This document shows positions 10,336 through 22,300 of a DNA stretch of 64,000 nucleotides, piece after piece. Within the stretch, counting starts at the first letter, position 1, and every line of letters starts with the position of its first letter. The position numbers were made by a program, and so were the translations under genes. The stretch comes from Anastrepha obliqua (Eukaryota; Arthropoda; Insecta; Diptera; Tephritidae), in the NCBI RefSeq assembly GCF_027943255.1, contig NC_072893.1, forward strand, positions 23,520,001-23,584,000, written 5' to 3'. Under the pieces are notes generated by a model. That model was not told the DNA's origin. It searched no databases and was given only the letters and a program-made list of their open reading frames with translations.

Positions 10336-13300
10336 GTAAATTCTGTTTTGTAATTGCGCTTCTACTTAGATATCATATGCTCTCCTTTAGAAACACTTTT
10401 AAGTTCATTTATATTTTTATTAGACATACATACGTATGTAGATTTTTTTATGTTAATAATAGTTGGGGAAATTAATGCATAATTTCTTAGTTTTTTATAC
10501 AGTTAAATAACTTCTATACAATAAGTTTTAATTTTTAAGTTCACTGCTAAGCAAAAATTATTGAAATAAAATTATAAATTGTGTAGCCAAGTTAAGTTTT
10601 AAGGGGTTAGGGGTAGTCAGAGGTCCGAAAAAATGATGATTATCAATAATTTTTTTGCTTTATTTTTCAATAATAAAAACATAGCAAAATTTCAAAAAAA
10701 AAAAATGTATTATAAAAGTTATCGCTGTTTGTGTGGAGCCCGTTTCTCCAGAAGTCTCTTGCCGTGATTACCACAAGTCTTTGGAGATTCATCTAAAACC
10801 AATCGGACAGGAGAAATTAATTTTATTAATAGATAAACTTGCACCTGATCGAAGCTTTTTTTTTCAAAATTAATTTAATTTTTAGATTTTCGAGAAAAAA
10901 AAACCGACAATGAATTGTTAAAAAAAATCCTTCGATCAGGTATGAGTTTTGCGTGTTTTTCAAAGGCAGTATAAATTTTATTGAAATCTACCAAGCGATT
11001 TTTAAGTGATCAGTGATCACCAGTTCAAAAAACATAGTTTAGAGTTTTAAAAACGCATTTAAAGTTTTGCGAACGCTTCGGAACGCCCGAGCGCCCTTTG
11101 ATAATTGTTGAATAACTCGAAAAGCATTTGTCGGATTCACTTCAAATTTTCACACAATATTTTTAAGATATTATGCTTTAAGAAAATGTAAAAAAATATA
11201 ATTTTTGTTAATTCTGACTACCTTAACCCCTTAAACAATTTTTTTTATTTATTTGCTGCCTACAAGAAAGGCTATTTAAAAAATATTGATTATGAAGCAA
11301 TGAATGCCTCGATGTTAGGCACATTTTTTTTATTTATTTTATTTATGTTTAATTTTACAGAACTTTTTTATCAATCGATTGTAGGTAGGTAGGTAGGTAA
11401 AATGGCAAGAGTACCCCAGGTACTCTACAAGTAGCACTTACGTGCCGTTTTGATACCATAATGTGGACCACTACCTGTGAAAGGATTTAGGGAGGAGAGA
11501 AAACCGTCTACAGCCGTCCAGTGCTGTTGATATAGCGGAGGAGAGAAAAGGGATCTAGGCTGGAGAATTTCTTCAAGTCATCCCCAAAGGACACGCTAAG
11601 GAATCTCAAGCGCCTAGCCGCCAGAGCTGGACATTTGCAGAGAAAGTGTTTCACAGTCTTTCTCTGCAGGATACCCACAGCTTCTGCAATAGGGGTTGTA
11701 CGGAATTCCAAGCTTCTCCGCATGAGTACCAATCACCCAGTGACCAGTGAACACCGCAATGAGTTTGGAAATTGAATGGCGGGGATTCCCATCACCTTAA
11801 GCGTTCTGTTTCTATCGTATTGAGGCCATAGTGCTTTTGAAATAGCACACGATGAGACAGACCTCCATCTATCTTGCGCTTTTCGTAGAAAGAAATTGTG
11901 TAGTTTCTCTTTAACGACGGCCAAGGGGATATCGATGTCTGAGAAGGGGACAGCTGGAACCGGTTTTGCCGACCCCTTCCTGGTAAGCTCATCGGCAATT
12001 CCATTTCCCTCTATATTCCTGTGCCCAGGAACCCGGATGAGGGAAATGTTTCCTGCACGTTCGAGACAGAGAAGGAAGGGGAGATCTGCTTCAAGATGCT
12101 ACTATGTCCTACAGGAAGTTTTCTCCAAAGGCCAATTTCCTTCAACCTAATAGCGCTCTGAGCAGCAATGGATTTAACCTGCAGATCCACAGGAAGTAAG
12201 TGCAGAATAACGTTGAGCGCAGCAGTGGGATATGTTCTACAAGCACCAGTGATGCCCACACATGCAGTTCTCTGCACTCTCTCTAATTTAGTGGTGTTGT
12301 AGCCCTTCTGAAGAGCTACCCACCGAACTAGGCAACCAAATGACAAAATTGGCAGAACCACTAAATTGTACATCCAAAGTACGACACGTGGCTTGAGACC
12401 CCATTTTTGCCGAACATAGATTTACAGGCGTAGAAGGCTATATTGGCCTTCTTAACTCGATTTTCTATGTGCAGCTTCCAGTGGAGCTTGGGGTCAAGTA
12501 TTACACCAAGATACTTGACTTCTGATGAGAGAGTAAGACACTGGTTGTTTAGTCTTGGAAGTTTAAAAGGTGAAGACTTGTATTTTCTGGTGTATAGCAT
12601 CAACTCCGTTTTGTCAGAGTTGACTCTGAGACCGCAACTGGCAGCGCATCTACTGAGTGTAGCCAGTGCACCTTCCAAAATTTCAGCCATTACTGATGGG
12701 AAGGAACCTGAGACCATTAGGACCAAGTCATCGGCATATGATACCACCTTTGAATCAAGTTGTTATTACTTTGAAATGTATATTAATTACAAAAACTTAA
12801 AGTTACATGAAACTAAATGAACAAAACTTGGTTTTAAAATTTGAGTGCTGTAGCATCAAAGTCCGCGAACGTGTTAAGATACTATAAACTTTCGAAATAT
12901 CGAAAAAACAAAAAATCGATTTTTTTAAATTTCTAGATCACCGGTCCCCTTGATTCATAAATTTGACTACTAGTTGGCTCTCAGTAATTAGTTTTTATTC
13001 TTCATGGTCGATCTTTTGAATTTGTTATTACAATAATTTTTCTTAAAGTAATATAATAGATTAGGTTAAGCTAGGTTATAGCGGCTGTCCTCTATGGGTC
13101 ACATTCAGGCTCATAGCCCAAGTGATGCCGCGTGGGAAGCTTGTCCTTATCTCTCCTAAAACCAGTGTGAACTTTTCAATAAATTTAGAAGATCTCTGAT
13201 TTCCACAATACTGAATTCTTCCAGCTAATTAAAAATTTGTCTACTTAAAGTGGTGAAATTCACGTAAACGTAATATCTCAGGACGTAGGTTTTTATGGAA

Positions 13301-16300
13301 TTGAAAGTTAAAGAGTAGAATAAGCTCATATATACATATAAAGGGGCTTTTAAAGGGTTACATACGTCCAGCAGCGTCAAAAATGCGTTTACGTCATAAA
13401 TGTCACACTTTTTATGTTTATAACATTTTTTATTAAAAATATTAAAAATCCGGCTCGATAGACTATAGAGAAAACTCTTTCAAATATTAAAAAAAAAACC
13501 GCATCAAAAACTATTAAAAACTGTATGAGTTATCATGCAAACCGTGCCATAGAATCTGCCAATTTATTTGCCGACTTTTTTTGCTCTAATTTTGAACCCG
13601 ACTTAGACTTCGGTTCTAGTCTGCCCTCTTAATTTTGGGTCATTGTGCCTATCTGTTACTGATGTCGTTAAGGGTATTATGAAGCTTAAGCCTACATCGA
13701 AAACTGACTCGGATGGCCTTTCGTGCATCTTGCTGAAGAACTGCTTGTGTCTCGCTGAGCCTCTTACAATTATATTTAATAAATCGTTGTCCTCCGGTAT
13801 CTTTGCAATTACAGACCGATTTCGAAGCTTTCGTCTGTCTCAAAACTTTTTGAGATAACAGTGAATGATAAGTTAAATTTTGCTGTCAAAGGCCTAATAT
13901 CTACCAACCAGCATGGTTTCGTTGCAAGTCGCTCCACGGTCACTAATTTGTCTATTTTCAATGATTACTGCATTTCAGCCTTCCAGAACAGATCTCAAGT
14001 TGATACAATTTATACAGACTTCTCTAAAGCGTTTGACAAAGTATCGCACCGAATACTCTTGTCGAAGCTTGCGTCATTGGGTATACACTCCACGTTTTTG
14101 TCGTGGATCAAATCATATTTGTCCAACAGGCACTGCGCTGTAGCCGTTGACAATACGACATCCCGTGCATTTATTGCGTCCTCTGGTGTCCCACAGGGAA
14201 GTATTCATAAAACATAAGCAAATGCTTTCACGTAAAATATGCTAAATCAAACAATACTTTGCATACTTCGTATAGTATTGGGGGCTTACATTTGCAATCC
14301 GTTGAGGAAATTAAAGACTTAGGCGTTATTTTCGACTCTAAGCTGAATTTCACTAGCCATGTTAACCACGTCATAAGACGAACCTATGCGATGCTAGCAT
14401 TCGTACGCCGAAATTGTTCTGCATTTACCAATCCATACACTCTCAAAACGTTGTATTGTGCTTTTGTTAGATCAAGATTAGAGTATGCCGCTGTTATTTG
14501 GACACCGTACCAAATAGGTCTGTCCAATCGGATTGAGAGAGTTCAGAAAGTCTTTCTTCGTTTTGCGCTCCGATCTTTAAACTTTTCTGAACCTGTACTG
14601 TCGTACCGCTCTCGATGTTTATTGATTGACCGATTGTACGAAACCTTTAAAATTGGCTTCTCGAGAACCAACTATGGGGTGAATGTTCCGATTCCTAGGG
14701 CATGTGCAGATTTAAATATGTTTTTCAATTCTTCTGGTGCTGATTTTACATGGCCGTATGGCATCTTAGTCAATCATCTTAAATCGTTCTTTTCTTAGTA
14801 ACTACTAAACTATTGTAGATTAGCTTAATATAGTCTGTAAGAATGTATCCATTCAAAGACAATAAATAAATGAATAAATAAATAAAGAAAAAGTAGTTTC
14901 GAGAAAAACGAGTTTAGACTTTCAAGTGCCTCAAACGAAGGAGAGCTACCTGTGCGCATCAAACTCTCGTCGGGCAGTTACATTTTCTACCATAACTTTT
15001 TATCTATGGGCAATTTTTACAATTGAATTCCACAGAAATACGCCTAAAACTATAAAAAAGAATAATAATCTGTAAAAAAAATGATTTTTTTGAAAATTCT
15101 GGACGACGTATGTCCCTTAATAGGGACAACAACTTGGCAATAAAATAAAATCCAGGTGAATTGTTATACATATGTTCATCTGTCCTTCAGATGTGTATAG
15201 TATACCGACTAAAACTTCGTGTCCAACATAATTCCTCAGTTCGCATGTTAATACTTTAGAGCCTGGCCACTATTATTGTTTCTGATTGTTTTCCTGATTT
15301 AATATAGAAGGCTATTTATGCCGCTTCTAAATGTTTTATTTAAAAAATAAATAAATATTCGAAACTTGTCAATATGTGATGCTTTTATAATTGTGAATTT
15401 ATCTGCAAAAATTTTCATATATGTATGGTGCAAGGCGAATCTATTATTTATTAAAGGTGGTATCGGCAAATCAGCTGATTTGTTTTTTTTTTCTTTCGCT
15501 GTGTCCATGGTGCTGTCAGCCCAGAATGAATCAAGGCGAATTCATTTTTTGTTTTCTACTTTTTCAATACTTTGCTTTGACAATCAAACGTACAAAGCAT
15601 TGTTGTTGGTCTAGTGCTATCACCTTTCATGAATGCGCCTTGATATGGTGTATTTATTTCTATCAAACTTGTGTACAAAATGTCAATTATTTAAGTTCAT
15701 TCCTATCATTGATTTACGCTTCATGATTGAAACAAAACTGTCAATGTGCATGTAAATCTATTCATAATTCATTATGCATTTAAATTTTATGCAATTCACT
15801 TTGTTGAGCCCTTTAAGAGTAATTTTTTACTCTAATTTTTCATTTTCAAGTCATATTAATTATTTTATCTCAAAATCATATTCGATCTTGGGCTTTATAA
15901 GACGTAACAGTGCAAACTTCTCAGACCCTTACACGTTGAAATTACTGTTTACCCCATTTGTTCGACCTAAGAATATGCCTCATTTATTTGATCTCTAAAA
16001 TTTTCTGTCCTATATCCCTCTTACAGCTCCCGCTTGTTATTAATTGGATTTAATTCGCTTGAGTGCAGAAAGACAATTCTGTCGCTTTCTTTTGTGCTTA
16101 ATTTAATTTAAGGTTGTATTGATTGTGCGTTTCTTTTGCAACGCATTAACTTTCTTCTTCCTAATTGGTGCGATAACCGCTTACGCGATTTTGGCCGAGC
16201 TTAACATAGCGGCGTCAGTTGGGCACACCAAGTGAAGCCAAGTCCTTCCCCACCTGATCTTTCCAACGCAGAGGTGGCCTTCCTCTTCCTCTGTTGCCAC

Positions 16301-19300
16301 CATCTCATCGAATACTTTCAGAGCCGGAGCGCTTGCAACCATTCGGACGACATGTTCCAGCTCACGAAGCCGCTGGATCTTTATTTGCTGCACTATGTCT
16401 ATGTCTGCGTAAAGCTCACACAGCTCATCGTTCCATCGTCTGCGATATACGCCGTCATCAACGTGCAAAGGTCCAAAAATCTTGCGCAGAATCTTTCTCT
16501 TAAACTCTTTAAGCGACGCGTCCACGCTTCTGCGCCATGCGTTAGGATGGGCGTGATGAGAGCTTTATAGAGTGTTAGTTTTGTTCTTATTCCAACGAAA
16601 ACTTTACGAAGCTTTTACCCTTTTTATCCTCAAGATATTTCAAGTCCTATTGCTCGGACTTTGCGTGAATTGAATGAGATCTCGAATACCATATCATTAG
16701 ATTTTACAATACATAAAAATTAATTCTCTTCTTTGTTTTATTTCTCTTTATTGTTTTATTTGTCAATAGTCAGTAAGAACTTTTATGGTTTTTGACCGAG
16801 TTTAATATATAAATAAATAAGATTAATCTCATTGAAGTTCTAAGGAAAAGTATTGTGTCGTCGGCTCAAAACCAACGGCATAAAAACGAGATTTGAATGT
16901 ATTTTGTCAGTTCAAACTCTCAACTTGTTGATACAACTCAGTTCAAATTAAAATTATAGAAATAAATAATGCAAGTTTTGATGAGAAAGTAAGGAGAAAG
17001 AGTATAAAGGTTTCTATCGGTGAAATTTAACAGGCCATTAAAAATTAAAATGTACCACTAAAAAGGCTAAATATTGTAAATACTACTTGTACTTGTAGTT
17101 GGTTAAACAAGGAAATACGCTTAATTTACTTAATTGCCCAGATAAGACTAATTGAGGATGGCATTCATATTGTTTAGGGCTATAAGGAAACTATTTGTTA
17201 GACTGAAAATCTGTTGACGTTAAAGAAAATGTTGTATCACCTTTAAAATACATTTATTATTTAAATTTGAAGTAGTTTTCCTTCGAAATTAAAAACAACA
17301 TCAACAACAAATTAGATATTTTTTTGAGCTTCATTAATAAAGTTATAACTTATTAATATTATTTGTAGTCGCGGTGAACCCAGTTTTCCGAAACCATGTT
17401 GACGATTTCGGTATATCTCATGAATGGCTCTTGCGATATTATCCTTATACAGGGCGAACGATATGAAGTGTTACCTATTCAAAACACCATAACTTTTTTG
17501 TGTAAAATTAGTTTTTATTGATTTCAAAGACAAAATTGTTCAAAAATGATTACAATTTTAACATATATTCAGTTTAGCTCGATATGACCATCTTTTGCCT
17601 TGTCTATAGCCTTCAAACGGTCAAAAAATGAGTTGCATGCTGCACGAATGTGATCTTGAGGTATTTTGGCCCATTCTCGCATAATCGCTTTTTTCAGCGC
17701 ATCCATACTGGCATATTTTTTAGCCCCATCTTGCTCTCCAAAATGGACCAGATGGAATAGTCCATCGGATTTGCGTCTGGCGAATTCGAAAGCCATTGTG
17801 TGGACGAAATGAAGTGTGGAACATGATTTTTTAACCATTTTTGGTTCACACGAGCTTTTTGAGACGGTACCGAGTCCTGTTGGAACGTCCATGGTCTACG
17901 ACCGAAATGTTTGCGTGCCCACGGCTCTAAATCAGCTTCTAAAACGTTTCCACGATAATAAATCACATTCACTTTGACACCGGGCACGATAAAAACGATT
18001 GGAGAGCGTCCATCAGCGGTCACTGCGGCCCAAACCATTACTTGCGATGGGAAATTGCTTCGAGTGGCCATACGTAGGCTCAAATTCTCGTATGAGCGTT
18101 CGGTCAAGTAAACACGATCGTTTTGAGTGTTTATGAACTGCTCAATTGGGAAATATTTTTCATCAGAAAACACAATGTTAGGAAATTCGCCACGTTCGTG
18201 CAAGCGCAACAACTCCTTTGCTCTTTCGCACCGAACTTTTTTTTGCTGGGGTGAAAGATCGTGTGCTTTTTGGAGCTTGTAAGCCTTGACCTTGAGCTCA
18301 TTTCTCAATATGCGTCGAACGCTGTCTTGCGATATTTTCAGTTCTTTGTCCATTTCTCTTCCACTTCGATGTGGATTTCGTTCAAGTCGAGTCTTCACTT
18401 TCCGAGCCATTTTTGGCGTTGTTGCGGTTTTGTTTGGTCCACCTCCATAGCGTTCTGCAATGCTACCAGTATGATTGTAATGTTTTATAGTGCGATACAC
18501 AAACATTTTATTCACTTTGAGGTGACTGAGCTCACGAACAATGGCTGGTTGTGATTTTCCAGCCAAATATAACGCAATCACACTCTTACGTTTGTATTCC
18601 ATCACAGAAAAAAAAAATTCAACAAAACTGAGACGCAAATGCTTTTGGTGGCTTATAAACAAAATATATTCAACTGTCATTAGAATAATTTTGACGTTGA
18701 TGTCATGAGCTGTTTTACAGATACAAGCAGTGTGAAGTTGGTAACACTTCATATCGTTCACCCTGTATATATATAAAGTGGTTAAGTTTCAAGGGCCGGT
18801 GTTGATTTTGAATAAAATACAATTTTTTTAGGAAATTATTGTCATTTCTCTTTACTATGGTAATATTGGTATGGCTCAATTACGTATGGAACAAAATATC
18901 GGCCAAATGGCCGACGCGGCCTCGGTGGCACACCTCCATCCAATGGTCCAAATTTTCGATGACGCTGAGGCATAATTGAAGTTCTATGCCGAATTTTCTC
19001 ATCCCTAGCTCTTGAATTGTTACTGGCTTTTCGACGTACACCTTTTCTTTCGACGCACACTTTCAGAAAGAAGTCCAACGGTGTCAAATCACATGATCTT
19101 GGCGGCCAATTGACATCGCCGCGACATGAGATTATTCGGCCATCAAATTTTTCGTTAGCTGTGTGACAAGTGGCACCGTCCTGTTGAAACCACATATCGT
19201 CCACATCCATATCTTTCAAATCGGGCCATAAAAAGTTCGTTATCATCTCACGATAGCGAACACTATTCACAGTAACTGCCTGACCGTCCTCATTTTGGAA

Positions 19301-22300
19301 AAAATACGGCCCACTGATGCCGCCGACCCATAAACCGCACCAAAGAGTCACTCTTTGTGGGTGCATTGGTTTTTCGTCAACCACTCTTGGATTATCATTC
19401 GCCCAAATGCGGCAATTCTGCTTATTGACGAATCCACTGAGGTGAAAATGTGCCTCATCACTGAAGATGATTTTCTTCGAAAATTGGTCATTCACTGTTG
19501 CCATTCCCTGCCACCATTCTGACCATTGACGACGCTTGAAATGGTCAAGAGGCTTTAGTTCTTGAGTCAATTGCACCTTGTAAGCGTGTAAATGCAAGTC
19601 TTTATGCATAATGTTCATCAACGACGAGCGTGAGAGGTGCAATTGTTGGGCACGACGACGAGTTGAGGTGGACGGCTCTTCAACCACACTATCGCGAACA
19701 GCAGCAATATTTTCTGCAGTACGAGCTGTGCGAGCACGCACTGGTGTTTTCACATCTTCTACAAACCCGGTTTGTTCAAACTTTTGCACAATTTTTCCGA
19801 TTGTACGCACATTTGGACGATTAAATTGACCGAAAAAATCTCGAAGTGCGCGATATGCATCTTGAATTGAACGCTCGTTTTCATAATAAGCCTGAAAAAC
19901 TTTAACGCGTTGCTCGATTGTGTATCTTTCCATGGTTCAAATTGAGTTAGTCTGAAATTGAAAAATGTCGAATGAAATGCAGAAAAAAAATTGACGTTTA
20001 GGTGTGGTTCACATTCAACATGGGCCCTTGAAATTTAACCACCCTTTATAATATTCTTTAACGCCAAGTAGACAGTACGGTCCTCGAGGGATTGTTATCT
20101 TGCTGCGATGAGGAGGTTTGCAATTCCACCTCATGGTCTTTTGTGCCCTGATGAGGAGGCTTAGTAGGTGTAGTGATTCTGAGAGCGGTGCCGGCGTAGC
20201 GTAGCTACTGGTAGGGCTTCTGAAGCCGGTAAGTTCGATGGCGAGCATCGAAACTAAAACCTTGTAGCGTCTGACCATAGGTTAGTGGCGTTAGCAGCGG
20301 GCGTCCATCTTGCATCAAGCGGCTCGCTATATTAATGTGTTACTAGGGCATGTCCATATGCATTTGAAACTCGCAATTAAAGATTTCCGCTCTACCATTG
20401 ATTTAGAAAACCTGGGTTAATCCACCATTTTTTCGAAGGAAACTGATTACAGAAACTTTGGAAGTAGATTTTCAATATAGTATTTCGAAACGGTATGTAA
20501 AGAACATTTTTAGGGCGTAGTGTCGCTTATCATTTTATACCTAACGGTATTTCAGCGAAAAGCTTTGTATTTTGTACGACATTTGTGCAGTTAACGTCAA
20601 AAGGAGGTGTGTAAAATATATTAATTAGTTTTGCCTATTCAATAATTTACTTTTTAATTTCTATTATTCTTTTATAAAAACAGAGTTCATACTATACAAC
20701 AACAAAAACCATATAAAGCAAAGTTTCAAACTTTGTAAAAAATTGGTAGGAATTCAGCAAATATTCATTCAAATTTCAAATATTTTTCTCAGAATATCTG
20801 AAAAAATTTCAAGTATGCAATTTTATAGCGTCAAGTGAAGTGGACCAATGGTCGGAGTTCACAGGTCTGATACACCTGTGCGACCCTGTCAACAACAGGT
20901 CGACGAGTCGGCTTTGCCGATTATACTCGCGTCCCTGCCATTGGTGATCCTAGTCCCCCCAAAATTGAGAGGGGGGGTGCGGATCAGTCGCGCGCGGCTC
21001 TAACGGGTTCAGCGAGACCCGCCATCCCCTACAGGATGGTAGCCAATATGCGCACCGCTCGGTCAACGCCCTAGGAGGGATGCCTAGGGGAACGGTGTTG
21101 TCGTAGGGGGTAGAACCCCGTCCTACATGGAATCGACGCACTTACCGGATTCTCGCACCAGTGGGTTCGTTTACGTACATTCCAGTAATAAACTAGTTCA
21201 CTCCATTCCTATGGTTCGGACTGCCTTTTTGAACGAGGACCAAGTTCTGCCAACCGGAGGAGCAAACCTCTTGAAAAAAAACTCTGGGTTAGAACAAGGT
21301 GTAATACGACCCGTGCCGAGGTTCAGCCTGGCTGGGGACCCAGATCAAAAATAGCCCAGTCGTGAACGGAGTGCTCCGGATACCTGGCGACCTCCGGTTC
21401 TGTCTAGCCTTACCTGAACACACGGACCTCTGTGCAGGCGGACCTCCCTTATCCGACACTCGTGGGACCAAAAATGGAGAAGAATTTAAATAAACATGTT
21501 TCTAACAAGGAGGCCGGTCCTCCCAAAAAGCCGACGATGGTGAACCCGACTGCTGCCACAGCTGTGAGCAAGTGGTCAGAACGCCATTAATAGGAGACAG
21601 AGGGGCTTGAGCGATAGGGCTGGTCCCAGTACGAGTACTACAGTAGGCAGCGCGGGACGGGGAGGCTTGGGAAAACCGGTCTCCAAGCGACCAACACCAG
21701 GAGTTACAGGTACATCTCCGCTTAGGGCGAGCAATCCCTATTTCACCTCAACCTCTTTCAGGGGACGGGGGTCGGCACCTGCTTCCAGGTTTAACCGGCA
21801 GGTTGCCATAGAAGGGCCTAGTACCTCTAGGCGAAGTACTATTGTAGGGCAGGGGAGACAGGCTAAACATGTCCGTCTCTCTAAGAAAAAGTTACTACGA
21901 GAAAAAGGCGGCCAGTAGGGTCTTATTTAAACTAGGAGAAGTAGCAACAGAACAACTAACAGAAGAACAGGCTAAATCGTTGGTATGGGCAAGGGGAGTA
22001 ATATCCGACTCGGGAAAACCGGCGAGTGCTACTCCTAAAAGGCAATGTTCTGCAGAGAAAGCAGAAGAAAAGGTCGCCAAAAAGCTAAAAATAGGTAGCC
22101 ATAAATACCCAACGTTCAGTGAGGTCGTAAAAGGCGGCGGTGAGATACTGGCCGTCATTGACAAGGGAGAGGGGGAAGAGAACATTCCTAAGGAAAAATG
22201 GAGGTGGATTGAGGAGGCTATCGCCGAAGTTTACCTCCAGATCCTAGAGAAACACCCCGGACCCCCTCCCGGGGCTGTCAAATAAGTTAAATTTAAAATA

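Larger units (their letters stand above)
13490..14885 (+). mobile_element. Jockey/CR1-group non-LTR retrotransposon, internally deleted
   Basis: Three adjoining frames (13643-13858, 13861-14217, 14259-14798) give a reverse transcriptase running from [12 protein letters not shown] through [12 protein letters not shown] and SSGVPQGS. A jump then leads into the thumb region ([16 protein letters not shown]) and the C-terminus. The YADD block is missing between 14217 and 14259, which indicates a deletion. The 3' end has AATAAATAAATGAATAAATAA (14860-14885), a simple-repeat tail. The same family is seen at 15775 and 39-41.5 kb. Confidence 0.85.
13354..15116. mobile_element. TTAA-group inverted-repeat element, type D (split by a LINE)
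   Basis: Left end AGGGTTACATACGTCCAG (after TTAA at 13350-13353) and right end CTGGACGACGTATGTCCC (before TTAA at 15117-15120). Outside the LINE at 13490-14885 about 370 bp remain, without coding potential. The terminal block AATTTTC next to poly-A/T is shared with types C and E. Confidence 0.7.

Noticed and set aside
12443..12820. 125-codon plus-strand frame
   Set aside because: Antisense shadow of a reverse transcriptase fragment on the minus strand.
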